Assembly: GCA_003150315.1 (NCBI GenBank)
Contig: QAML01000076.1
Span: 1-64,000, forward strand
DNA from: Prevotellaceae bacterium
GTDB taxonomy: Bacteria > Bacteroidota > Bacteroidia > Bacteroidales > Bacteroidaceae
Length of the DNA stretch: 64,000 nt
Direction of reading: 5' to 3'
The notes under the pieces were generated by a model, which searched no databases, had not been told where the DNA came from, and saw only the letters and a program-made list of their open reading frames with translations. This document shows positions 38,301 to 45,196 of the stretch, piece after piece; positions within the stretch are counted from its first letter, which is position 1; each line of letters opens with the position of its first letter. The translations under genes were made by a program, and so were the position numbers.

Positions 38301-39779
38301 CTTGCCATGTCGGTCAGAAACGTCAGTATTTCTTACAAAAACACTTACAGCATGTCTCTTCCGGGTTTCCTGCCCAATATTGGCGACATGTTCGGACAAC
38401 GCTCTGCCGGCGGTTTGCAACCGGGGCTTGATTTCGCATTCGGAATGGTTGGTGAAAGCTATATTTCCAAGGCTCAACGCAGAGGATGGCTGCTTTCCAA
38501 CGACAGTGTAACAACTCCTGCAGCCACAAGCACGAACGAATCATTACAGATAAGCGCGACTCTCGAGCCTTTACGAGATTTCAAGATAGATCTCACCGCT
38601 TCGCGCACGATAAACAGGTCGCGCAGCATACAATATATGTTCAACGGCATGCCCGCTACCGAAACCGGTTCGTTCAACATGACTACCATTTCCATTTCTT
38701 CAGCTTTCGCTTCAATCGGAAATGCCAAGAACAACTACGAAAACAAGACGTTTACCAAGTTTGTCAATTCTCTTCCCGATTTTCGCAATCGTGTTGAGGC
38801 GCAATACACGGGAACTTCATATCCTGTCAACAGTGTTTTGGCGGGTAAGACTTTTGATCCTGCCAATGGCACGGTTTCGCAATATTCTTCCGATGTCATG
38901 ATACCCGCTTTCCTTTCAGCTTATTGCGGAGGCTCAAAAAATCTCAAGCTTTTCCCGTCTCTCATGCGCATGTTGCCTAATTGGCGACTCACTTATTCCG
39001 GTCTTGGAAAACTTCGCTTTATGAAGCCCGTATTCAAGACTTTTAATGTGAATCATTCCTATCAGTCGGTATATTCGGTGGGATCTTACAATACATTCTC
39101 CTCGTTCATGAAACTTGCGGGCGACCGTGGTTTTGTAAATGACGTATCTACCGGAAATCCCGTCCCCTCTTCCATGTACGACATCTCCAATGTGTCAATC
39201 AACGAAACCTTCTCGCCGTTCTTGGGCTTCGACATGACGTTCAACAATAACCTCACGGCAAAAGTGGAATACAATCGCACGCGAATGCTTTCGCTTTCGC
39301 TCACATCGCAACAGATAGCCGAGGCACGTTCAAACGATTATGTCATCGGCGTGGGATATAAAGTGGACGACCTCAAACTATTCTCGCCCACGCGCCGTCC
39401 CAAACGTCGCGGAGCAAAAGGACGTGCGGCAAATTCGAGAAAGAAAAGCAGCAGCGACGAAGAGAAATCCGAAGACACCAATACCTCGCGCGGCAGCCGT
39501 AGTGCAGGTACAATATCCAACGATCTCAATCTGCGCCTCGACCTCTCGCTCCGCAATCAAAGTTCCATTCAGAGAAACATCCTCACAATGCTCTCGCAGG
39601 CAACTTCGGGCAACAAAGCGTTTAAGATTTCCTTCTCGGCAGACTACACACTGTCCAAACTCATAACCCTGTCGGCTTATTACGACCGCCAAACCAACAC
39701 TCCGCTGCTCTCGTCCTCATCCTATCCCACTACAACCCAGGATTTCGGAGTAAGCATAAAAGTTTCGCTCACCCGATAG
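32322..39779 (+). CDS. sprA: SprA (Sov) outer-membrane translocon protein of the type IX secretion system
   Basis: About 2485 aa, typical of SprA. The start is not ATG: candidates are TTG at 32322, directly after the ruvA stop, TTG at 32328, and GTG at 32343. All precede a signal peptide ending in AEAQ. The mature part begins with a plug-like region and has repeated beta-strand segments ending in aromatic residues to the C-terminus, as expected for the 36-strand barrel. A Lys/Arg/Ser/Asp-rich patch near residue 2370 looks like a periplasmic or surface loop. In flavobacteria SprA is the export pore for cargo carrying type IX signals and is needed for gliding. No other T9SS gene except porX is in the window. 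ruvA-sprA adjacency is common in the phylum. The reading frame is uninterrupted. Confidence 0.95.
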   Translation: MFLKKRGVEKALFRDWLLKCVLLVAALAGFGIKAEAQNVVETGDSVGRMRVDVSKTSPQNEDDIKKRPIDLVTPKNMKEDAELDESGGYRLGTKIGDSYLNTPVLLTRDEYMRWSLKQSMQKYYANKNSELFKNEGKDKFDFTDMHFSLGPAEKIFGPGGVQIKTQGSAELKIGANTTSVDNPTLPLRFRKTFAFDFDEKVNLSVNGRIGDKMDMTLNYNTEATFDVDSKDLKLTYQGKEDEIVKLLEAGNVSMPSNVSLVKGASSLFGVRADMQFGKLKLQGVVSRKNSSSSSVKSSGGNQLTPFEISAADYEENRHFFLSHFFRDNYDRSMAQLPNITSGIKINRVEVWVTNKTGATNNTRNIVAFADLGESRHIGNALWSGNGQDQPQNTSNNLFATITGSYAAARDISLTASTLDGIGNFVGGSDYEKLESARMLSSSEYTVNKALGYISLKSALQTDQVLAVAFEYTYRGQNYQVGEFSTDIKDNTQALFVKALKNTSNVPSMANWKLMMRNVYSLNATRVQKDRFRLDVKILSDTTGVYLTYIPEPGLKNTPLVRLMNLDRLDNNNKANPNGYFDFVDGYTIDASTGRVFFPSAEPFGQFLRGKIGSGAVADKYCFQELYDSTKTVARQIAEKNKYIISGQFKATQKSGEISLGATDVPQGSVVVTAGGITLTEGVDYTVNYSEGTVAIINQSILDAGTPVNVSLESNTDYGLERKTLLGLNWEYEFSKDLRLAGTFMHLSEQPLTTKVAMGSEPLNNTIWGVSLNWKKQSQWLTDMLDKLPFLSLEKPSSINFSAEFAQLVAGNNKGSQGNSSYIDDFEQTQSKIDISTPTDWQLASTPSEFPESKLNNDVRYGYNRSLLAWYKIDPLFTRRSSSLTPSHIKSDLNQLSNHYVREVYNRELFPNKEQRFGESSTLSVLNLAYYPNERGPYNLNPDLDVNGNLANPRNHWGGMMRKLNTSDFEQANIEYIEFWMMDPFIYTRGQTGDYSGDLCINLGEVSEDILKDGKKFYESGMPIDGDPTKYTETVWGRVPVQNSVTYAFNTSSGARDRQDIGLNGLSSTDEATFPTYKSYLDEVRAKLSTAVYDSIAADPAGDDYHYFRGSDFDRNRTSILDRYKHINSPEGNSPESKDSPERYSTAFKSTPDVEDINQDYTLNEYEKYFLYKIHLSPDGMQVGQNNIVDQRTSSVSLRNGDKANVSWYLFRVPVKNYTGKVGSISDFNSIRFMRMYLTNFEKPVVLRFATLELSRGEWRSYEQNLYNGQAPSVSGTMDVAAVNYEENNEKKPVNYVIPPGISRVVDPNESQLLEQNEQALQLVIKNLASGDARAVYKNISLDLRKYKHIQMFVHANALVGDKTIADDATSLFIRFGSDYKSNFYEYEIPLKLTEEGQYDRYSTSARRLVWPEENMLDINLSKFTDLKRERNRQKSAGQASFSQQFSSYDTDRPKNKITVVGNPSLGEIHTMMIGVRNNSRQISNVEVWVNELRLQHYTNKGGWAAKGNLNLQLSDLGTFNFGGHVETDGFGGVEDRVDQRRDDNLYEYDMSMNVDLGRFLPEKIKFKAPLYYSYSKEKVKPKYNPLDTDMEMDDAIDALTTKHERDSLRRICETTEVNSNFSLSNVKFNIATKSHPMPYDPANFSFSYSHSHKQSEGQTIVWEKDDSWRLNGNYSYSPNFKPIAPFEKIKSNSPWLKILKEEKINFAPQNISVNSDITRSYYELQERDMQQLDNTSLPMTWASDFFWNRHFNLQWDFTSNIHASFSSGTNAEIEQPNVPVNKSLYPNEYEAWKDSVWRSVKHFGTPLTYQQSFDFSWKIPLNKIPVFNWITPDLTYRSTYGWNRGAYLEDGSTLGNTINNTRDINGNLRLNMLTLYNNIPFLKKVNRKFSTSTSNAAKKKDDKGNDEEKKFFTSEIQLLADTTVNVAHNRRSKNLRVRAFRQDGTSYPVRYKVVDNNHILITSRDTAKIKITVSPRSNPENQFWYKALQTTARLAMSVRNVSISYKNTYSMSLPGFLPNIGDMFGQRSAGGLQPGLDFAFGMVGESYISKAQRRGWLLSNDSVTTPAATSTNESLQISATLEPLRDFKIDLTASRTINRSRSIQYMFNGMPATETGSFNMTTISISSAFASIGNAKNNYENKTFTKFVNSLPDFRNRVEAQYTGTSYPVNSVLAGKTFDPANGTVSQYSSDVMIPAFLSAYCGGSKNLKLFPSLMRMLPNWRLTYSGLGKLRFMKPVFKTFNVNHSYQSVYSVGSYNTFSSFMKLAGDRGFVNDVSTGNPVPSSMYDISNVSINETFSPFLGFDMTFNNNLTAKVEYNRTRMLSLSLTSQQIAEARSNDYVIGVGYKVDDLKLFSPTRRPKRRGAKGRAANSRKKSSSDEEKSEDTNTSRGSRSAGTISNDLNLRLDLSLRNQSSIQRNILTMLSQATSGNKAFKISFSADYTLSKLITLSAYYDRQTNTPLLSSSSYPTTTQDFGVSIKVSLTR

Positions 39780-39795
39780 CTTTAAGCCACCTCAA

Positions 39796-39941
39796 GAAAA
39801 GCGAATTTTTAGGCTTTTGTAAGTTGTTGTGTTTCAGATATTACGAAAGGCAAAAAATACAAGGCACTTATTTTAAAATAAGTGCCTTGTATTTTAAAAT
39901 ATATGGCTTGTATTTTTCACAACAAGCCATGTGTGTTTTTT
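39796..39941 (+). repeat. Modular palindromic intergenic repeat, copy 8
   Basis: Left flank aaaagcgaatttttaggc and ttgtaagttgttg. The core is a perfect 16+16 palindrome of ACAAGGCACTTATTTT followed by AAAATATATGGCTTGT, the same order as copy 1. Right flank caagccatgtgtgttttt. It begins 17 nt after the sprA stop, and no other terminator for that 7.4-kb gene is visible. Confidence 0.88.
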
Positions 39942-40094
39942 GAGCATGGGAAAGGCGTAAAAAACAACGAGGAATGCGAGGCATAAAATCAGACATGCGT
40001 ATGCGGATTTGTCGTCATGTTTTTATTGTTTTCCGACATCTTGGGGATATGGCACTTTTTTTGCAGATACATAAAAGAAAGGAGTTAAAATAAA

Positions 40095-40790
40095 ATGGCA
40101 TTCATAGATTATTACAAGATAATGGGTATTCCCAAGGATACTCCGCAAAAGGACATTCGTGCGGCTTACATGCGCCGTGCCAAACAGTTTCATCCCGATT
40201 TGCATCCCGATGACCCCAAGGCGAAAGCTAAATTTCAGGCATTGAATGAGGCGTACAACGTTTTGAATGATCCGGAAAAACGTAAGAAGTATGATAAATA
40301 CGGCGAGAGTTGGGAGCAGGCTGATGCCTATGAACAAGCCGGCGGATTCGGCGGCGGCAGTGATTCTAATGGCTTCGGCGGTTTCGATTTCAGCCAATTC
40401 AGCGGCTCGGGTGGAGGATTTTCAAGTTTCTTTGAGAATCTTTTCGGCGGCGGTAGGCGCAGAAGTTCGCACTCCTGCGGAGGTTTCGGTTCGTGCGGCT
40501 CGGGATTTGGAGCAAAACCGGATGCCGATGCTCACGCCACGGTTAACATTGACATGTATACGGCATTGTTGGGCGGCGAAATCATGCTTCAGGCGGGAAA
40601 CTCCAAACTGCGCATGCGCGTAAAGCCGGGCACGCAGCAGGGTAGCAAGGTTCGTTTGAAAGGTAAGGGATATGACAAGGGCAACGGCACTTGCGGTGAT
40701 TTGATTATCACTTACAATGTTACTTTGCCCGAATCTTTGAACGACCGCCAGCGCGAACTTTTGGAGCAGGTAAGGGCTGCAGGAAACTAA
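40095..40790 (+). CDS. Short DnaJ/CbpA-type J-domain co-chaperone
   Basis: 231 aa. The J domain spans about 1-70 with the HPD motif (FHPDLHPDD) and KFQALNEAYNVLND. A Gly/Phe/Ser-rich linker follows (about 80-150). Then there is one C-terminal peptide-binding domain with LLGGEIMLQAGNSKLRMRVK and GTQQGSKVRLKGKGY, which matches CTD-II of DnaJ/CbpA. The zinc finger and CTD-I are absent, so it is shorter than CbpA (about 300 aa). It likely stimulates DnaK. The unit is monocistronic with its own terminator. Confidence 0.88.
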   Translation: MAFIDYYKIMGIPKDTPQKDIRAAYMRRAKQFHPDLHPDDPKAKAKFQALNEAYNVLNDPEKRKKYDKYGESWEQADAYEQAGGFGGGSDSNGFGGFDFSQFSGSGGGFSSFFENLFGGGRRRSSHSCGGFGSCGSGFGAKPDADAHATVNIDMYTALLGGEIMLQAGNSKLRMRVKPGTQQGSKVRLKGKGYDKGNGTCGDLIITYNVTLPESLNDRQRELLEQVRAAGN

Positions 40791-40811
40791 TAAGGAATAT
40801 AATGCGTGGCG

Positions 40812-40848
40812 AAAGGATTGGAATCCTCATGGATTCCAATCCTTTTTT
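40812..40848 (+). terminator. Terminator of the J-protein gene
   Basis: A 15-bp perfect stem AAAGGATTGGAATCC and its complement around a tcat loop, ending in a T-run, 22 nt after the stop. Confidence 0.92.
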
Positions 40849-40904
40849 CTGTATGCGGGGTTAGGAAAGTTTTAACTAACTTTGCATAGATTATTGGAAG
40901 AACG

Positions 40905-41675
40905 ATGAAAGAAATACATTACTTCTATGTGCCCGGTGGTGGTGAATTGTGCGAACTGCCTGTCGAGGAGGCTCGTCATGCAATAAAGGTGCTGCGCCTG
41001 ACAGAGGGAGACCGGATTGTCATAACCGATGGGCGCGGATATTTTTATGATGCCGAGGTTTCGTGTGTTTCTTCGCGATCGTGCGAGTACAGTATCTTGA
41101 ACAAACGAAAAGCCGAAAGCCCGTGGCAGGGTCATTTGCATCTTGCCGTGGCTCCCACAAAAAACATGGATAGAACCGAATGGCTTGTGGAAAAAGCCGT
41201 GGAAATAGGTCTTGATGAGATCTCTTTTGTGGATTGCAGGTTTTCGGAGCGCAAAGTTCTTAAGCCTGAACGCATAGAACGCATTGTGGTTTCCGCCATG
41301 AAGCAAAGCCACAAAGCCAAGATGCCGAAAGTAAACCCGCTCGTACCTTTCAAGTATTTTATAGCGCGTCCCGACATTTGCGGTGAGAAATACATTGCCC
41401 ATTGTCTCAATGAAGAAGTGTGTGGAGAGCTTTCCGGAAAACCGGCGGCAGATTCTCCGCGATGTTTTTTGCCTGCCGTCATGGGCAATGACAGTAAAGT
41501 AGTGCTCATAGGACCGGAAGGCGATTTCGCTCTCGAAGAAGTAGAGCAGGCAATAGCTAACGATTTTATCCCTGTAAGTTTGGGCGAAAGCCGTTTGCGC
41601 ACCGAGACGGCGGCATTATACTCCGTGATGTTGATGAACCTGAAAAATTCCAAACTAAGCGAGGCTTTCAAATGA
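40905..41675 (+). CDS. rsmE: 16S rRNA (uracil1498-N3)-methyltransferase
   Basis: 256 aa. An N-terminal PUA-like domain has ARHAIKVLRLTEGDRIVITD. A SPOUT domain follows, with KNMDRTEWLVEKAVEIGLDE, the deep-knot GPEGDFALEEVE and SLGESRLRTETAA. It methylates U1498 of 16S rRNA. A TAACTTTG promoter-like box lies at 40877. Its stop overlaps the next start (ATGA), so the lipoprotein gene is translationally coupled. Confidence 0.95.
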   Translation: MKEIHYFYVPGGGELCELPVEEARHAIKVLRLTEGDRIVITDGRGYFYDAEVSCVSSRSCEYSILNKRKAESPWQGHLHLAVAPTKNMDRTEWLVEKAVEIGLDEISFVDCRFSERKVLKPERIERIVVSAMKQSHKAKMPKVNPLVPFKYFIARPDICGEKYIAHCLNEEVCGELSGKPAADSPRCFLPAVMGNDSKVVLIGPEGDFALEEVEQAIANDFIPVSLGESRLRTETAALYSVMLMNLKNSKLSEAFK

Positions 41676-43039
41676 ATGTGATGTATAGGTTTCTCGGTAT
41701 TTGGCTTTTAGTGGCGTGCGCGTTGTGTTTTGCTTCGTGCGGTAAGGCTTATTATAACGTCATTCCCGAATCTTCGCCTGCCATTGTCTCTTTTGATTTT
41801 ACGCAAATGGCATCCGAAGCAGGGGAAGACGCAAAAGCTATGACCGACATCCTGCCTTTGAAGAGCGGAATAGATTTCAGCCAACCGGCTTACGGTTTCA
41901 TTTCGCCCAACGGCTATTACGGCGTGGTGGTTGCGGTAAACGATGAAGACGATTTGGCTCGTGAAATACAGAAATCGCACGATTTTTCAGCCGTTGACCG
42001 AAGTTCCGATTTGCATTGGGCACTTTGGAAATCCAATTGGCAGTTGGCGTGGAATGATGAGGCATTGCTTATGCTCGGTCCCGTGGTTGCCGGCGAACAA
42101 TCTTTCATGCGTCGCACGGTGAGTGCCATGTTCAACAGCAGCAAAGGCATTGATCGCAGCCCGTTGTTCGAAAGTTTGGAAAAACAAGGCGGAAACGCGA
42201 AAATGGTAGCAAGACTTTCGTGTCTGCCTGCCTTGCTGCGCGGAATGTTGGCTTTGCAGTGTCCCGGAAGTGTGGATGCCGACTCTGTGATATTGGAGTC
42301 TTCGTGTATCATAGCTGATGGCGGACGAATAGTAATGGACAACGAATTGAAAACAACCGACGGCGGAAATCCTGCAAAGGCTTCCGGGTTGAAACAATAC
42401 AACGGCGGGATGAGCGGTGAGCGTTTGGCGGGCAACACCAAGGCTTTCATGCTCATGGGAATGGATGGAGAGAAGTTTGCGGAGCGTCTCGGATCGGAAA
42501 AATCGGCAAAAGGTCTTTTCGCTGTACTTAAGTCCACCACCGTTATGGGGAAAGTAATTGCCGCAATCAGGGGCGATGCGCTTTTTTCACTTGAAGATAT
42601 TGACAAAGACGGAAATGTGAGCCTGCATATAGTAGCCGATGTAAAGGATCCGGCGTTCATGGACAGCATTTCGCAGTATAAAAAGAACAATCCCCAAGAA
42701 CACATAGTTAAAACGCCGGATGGCGGATACGAATGCAGAGTGGGCGGAAAATATTTTGCTTTCGGCATTAGAAAAGACGGGAAACTTGTGTGCCGTTATG
42801 GTAAAAAAGCCGAGCTGCAAGGCGAAGAAAAATCCGTGCAAGCCTTTGTCGCCGGAGCAAAAGGCGAAATGTGCCACGCAAAATTCTTCTTGCCGGAATT
42901 CGTAGGGACACCGTTCTTCGCAGGACTGTTGGGAGGCAAGGCAGACGGGTTGTTGCGCAAATATAGCGGCATTACTTACTCGTTTTCCGGCGAAGGGCGT
43001 TCAAAAATTGTGTTGGAACCTATAAAGCAAGTCAAATAA
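41672..43039 (+). CDS. Lipoprotein of unknown function, DUF4836-like
   Basis: 455 aa. The signal peptide ends in a lipobox (CALCFASC), so it should be a lipoprotein. The mature part has the pattern of Bacteroidales DUF4836 proteins: an early IPESSPAIVSFDF segment on maintaining values for a hydrophobic sheet, repeated alpha/beta segments, and FMLMGMDGEKFAERL in the middle. The DUF assignment rests on general resemblance only. It is coupled to rsmE, but no functional link is known. Confidence 0.7.
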   Translation: MNVMYRFLGIWLLVACALCFASCGKAYYNVIPESSPAIVSFDFTQMASEAGEDAKAMTDILPLKSGIDFSQPAYGFISPNGYYGVVVAVNDEDDLAREIQKSHDFSAVDRSSDLHWALWKSNWQLAWNDEALLMLGPVVAGEQSFMRRTVSAMFNSSKGIDRSPLFESLEKQGGNAKMVARLSCLPALLRGMLALQCPGSVDADSVILESSCIIADGGRIVMDNELKTTDGGNPAKASGLKQYNGGMSGERLAGNTKAFMLMGMDGEKFAERLGSEKSAKGLFAVLKSTTVMGKVIAAIRGDALFSLEDIDKDGNVSLHIVADVKDPAFMDSISQYKKNNPQEHIVKTPDGGYECRVGGKYFAFGIRKDGKLVCRYGKKAELQGEEKSVQAFVAGAKGEMCHAKFFLPEFVGTPFFAGLLGGKADGLLRKYSGITYSFSGEGRSKIVLEPIKQVK

Positions 43040-43103
43040 CCGCAACCGACACAATAAAAAGAGTAACGCAAAGTTATATAATATTAAAAGAGACATAAAA
43101 AGA

Positions 43104-43754
43104 GTGCAAAACATCAGCTCTATAGAAACAGACAACACTTCAACGGAAATAGTTGACAATATGTGTGCCCCGGCAAAGGCGTTGAAAAGAATTTGCGACT
43201 TTATCGGGGCGGCACTGGCTATGATTTTGTCATCCCCGTTATGCTTGTATATAGCCCTGCGTCTGAAACTGACGGAAAAAGGCAGAGTTATTTTCAAACA
43301 GGAACGCATAGGTCTCGGCGGCAAACCGTTCATGATTTACAAATTTCGGACATTGAGCGAAGGATTTGAGGACAACGGACCGCGTTTGACCCCTTGTGAA
43401 GACAAGGCACACGTAACAGGTTTCGGTAAATTCCTGCGTATTCATCATCTTGACGAACTGCCGCAACTTTTTAATGTATTGAAAGGCGACATGAGTATAG
43501 TTGGACCGCGCCCCGAACGAAAAATTTTTATAGACAAGATAATGGAGCGCGACCAAAGATGTCGTTTCATATATCTAATGCGCCCGGGACTGACATCGAA
43601 AGCCACTCTGTTTAACGGCTATACCGACACAATGGAAAAAATGTTGCAACGCCTCAATATGGACCTTGACTATTTGAGGACGCGCACCCTTGTGGGAGAC
43701 TTGAAAATAATACTTCTTACGGTTAAAATGATATTTGGCGGGAAGAAATTTTAG
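43104..43754 (+). CDS. Undecaprenyl-phosphate sugar phosphotransferase (bacterial sugar transferase family)
   Basis: 216 aa from the GTG at 43104; an ATG at 43161 is a shorter alternative start. One N-terminal hydrophobic hairpin (FIGAALAMILSSPLCLYIAL) is followed by the PF02397-type core: VIFKQERIGLGGKPFMIYKF, FLRIHHLDELPQLFNVLKGD, MSIVGPRPE, and RPGLTSKATLFNG. It transfers a sugar-1-phosphate to the lipid carrier to start a surface glycan. No capsule cluster surrounds it, so it is an isolated initiating transferase. The sugar is unknown. Confidence 0.9.
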   Translation: MQNISSIETDNTSTEIVDNMCAPAKALKRICDFIGAALAMILSSPLCLYIALRLKLTEKGRVIFKQERIGLGGKPFMIYKFRTLSEGFEDNGPRLTPCEDKAHVTGFGKFLRIHHLDELPQLFNVLKGDMSIVGPRPERKIFIDKIMERDQRCRFIYLMRPGLTSKATLFNGYTDTMEKMLQRLNMDLDYLRTRTLVGDLKIILLTVKMIFGGKKF

Positions 43755-43760
43755 TCAGCG

Positions 43761-43792
43761 TTTGGCTGTTTCGACTTTATTTCTTACTTTTG
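43761..43792 (+). promoter_or_regulatory. Promoter of tRNA-Cys
   Basis: TTTG at 43761, 20-nt spacer, TACTTTTG at 43785-43792. This is a near-perfect consensus 20 nt before the tRNA. Confidence 0.8.
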
Positions 43793-43811
43793 CACCCGCA
43801 AACATCACCAT

Positions 43812-43882
43812 GGTGCCATGACCGAGTGGCTAGGTAACGGTCTGCAAAACCGTCTACAGCAGTTCGAATCTGCTTGGCACCT
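43812..43882 (+). tRNA. tRNA-Cys (anticodon GCA)
   Basis: Acceptor GGTGCCA pairs with TGGCACC. The anticodon stem ACGGT/ACCGT holds the loop CTGCAAA, giving GCA. The T arm has GTTCGAATC. The discriminator base is T, as expected for Cys. The CCA end is not encoded. Confidence 0.95.
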
Positions 43883-43891
43883 CTAAAAAGC

Positions 43892-43925
43892 AAAAGGAAC
43901 TTCTTATGGCGGGAAGTTCCTTTTT
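43892..43925 (+). terminator. Terminator of tRNA-Cys
   Basis: Stem AAAGGAACTTC and its near complement with a short loop, then TTTTT, about 10 nt after the tRNA. Confidence 0.85.
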
Positions 43926-44008
43926 GGTTAATTAAAACCCATGCAATGACAAAAAAACTGTGCCTCTAAAAATGCTACGCAAGGCATTTCCGAGGGCGGA
44001 AATATGAT

Positions 44009-44150
44009 GTGTAAAAAAACACATGGCTTGTTGTAAAAAACATAAGGCATATATTTTAAAATACAAGGCACTTATTTTAAAATAAGTGCCTTGTATTTTT
44101 TGCCGTTATAAGTATTGGAAATACAATGACTTATAAAAGCGGATTTTTTA
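44009..44150 (-). repeat. Modular palindromic intergenic repeat, copy 9
   Basis: Left flank aaaaaaacacatggcttgtt, then a variant ATAAGGCATATATTTT and the perfect palindrome of ACAAGGCACTTATTTT. The right flank has gttataagta and cttataaaagcggatttttt. It lies between the tRNA-Cys terminator and the promoter of the next gene. Confidence 0.85.
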
Positions 44151-44211
44151 GTGGTTTTATGGGGCAAATTTTCGCCCTTTTGCCGCGCGAAGCCAAAACC
44201 ATGGCTTGGGG

Positions 44212-44243
44212 TTTGGGTGTTCAAACTAAAATGGCTATTTTTG
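44212..44243 (+). promoter_or_regulatory. Promoter of the glycerophosphodiesterase gene
   Basis: TTTG at 44212-44215, 20-nt spacer, TATTTTTG at 44236-44243, 22 nt before the start codon. Confidence 0.75.
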
Positions 44244-44265
44244 CCAAAACAAAAAACTATAAAGC

Positions 44266-45021
44266 ATGAAAAGTAGAGTATTGGCGGTTTCTTTGTCGCT
44301 TTTGGTGTCCGGTTTTGCCATGGCTCAGACGCAGGTTGTGGCTCATCGCGGATTTTGGACCACGGACGGGTCGGCGCAAAACAGTTTGGCATCGTTGTCA
44401 AAGGCTGATTCTGTGAAATGTTACGGAAGTGAGTTTGATGTTTGGCTTACAAAGGATAATAAACTGGTTGTTCATCACGATGCCAACGTAAAGGATTTGA
44501 TTATAGAGAATACCAATTACAGCGATTTACTTAAATATCCTTTGAACAATGGAGAGAAAATTCCCACTTTGGAGGAATATTTGAATTTGGGTAAGAAGCT
44601 GAAGACGCAGCTTGTTTGCGAAATAAAGCCTCACAGAGATGTTGCCCGCACTTTGAAGTGTGTGGAGAAAGTTTTGAAGTTGTTCAAAGATACAAAACTG
44701 ACGAAGCGTGTAACATATATAACGTTCTCTCTGCCTGCAATGGTTAAGTTGATTTCTGAAGCTCCAAGGGGCACTGAGGTTTACTATCTTAACGGTGAAC
44801 TTTCGCCTGCACAGCTTAAGGAAATAGGAGCTGCAGGGCTCGATTACTCTTGGGGAGACATCAAGAAGAATTGGAATTGGATTGCCGAGGCTCACAAGCT
44901 GGGATTGAAGGTAAACATTTGGACTATAGACGACAAGAATCAGATGAAAGAGCTTGTAGATGCCAAAGTTGACTATATCACCACCAACCAACCCGTGGTT
45001 TGTGAGGGCGTAGTGAAGTAG
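44266..45021 (+). CDS. Secreted glycerophosphodiester phosphodiesterase-like protein
   Basis: 251 aa with a signal peptide (cleavage near GFAMAQ). A GDPD TIM barrel follows: the catalytic His-Arg in VVAHRGFW, metal ligands in GSEFDVWLTKD, the second His in LVVHHD, and CEIKPH later. The PENT segment of classic GDPDs reads AQNS here, so one metal-binding Glu is Gln; this variant is, to my knowledge, common in Bacteroidales homologues. It probably cleaves phospholipid head groups or related diesters in the periplasm. It is monocistronic, with its own promoter and terminator. Confidence 0.88.
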   Translation: MKSRVLAVSLSLLVSGFAMAQTQVVAHRGFWTTDGSAQNSLASLSKADSVKCYGSEFDVWLTKDNKLVVHHDANVKDLIIENTNYSDLLKYPLNNGEKIPTLEEYLNLGKKLKTQLVCEIKPHRDVARTLKCVEKVLKLFKDTKLTKRVTYITFSLPAMVKLISEAPRGTEVYYLNGELSPAQLKEIGAAGLDYSWGDIKKNWNWIAEAHKLGLKVNIWTIDDKNQMKELVDAKVDYITTNQPVVCEGVVK

Positions 45022-45042
45022 CTTCCGAAACGGCGCAAACAT

Positions 45043-45098
45043 AAAGCCGCGTTCTCCATTTATGAAAATAGTGGGGAATGCGGTTTATTCTTTTTTTG
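45043..45098 (+). terminator. Terminator of the glycerophosphodiesterase gene
   Basis: A 15-bp stem (AAGCCGCGTTCTCCA with GU pairs) around an A/T-rich loop, then a long T-run. It separates this gene from the murG cluster. Confidence 0.8.
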
Positions 45099-45196
45099 TT
45101 TTAATGCGTAATAAAAATTTTTATTATTAATTTTGCAATATTCGGGAGCATATACACCTGCGGGTGTTTACGTGCAGAATAAAACACTGAAAAATA

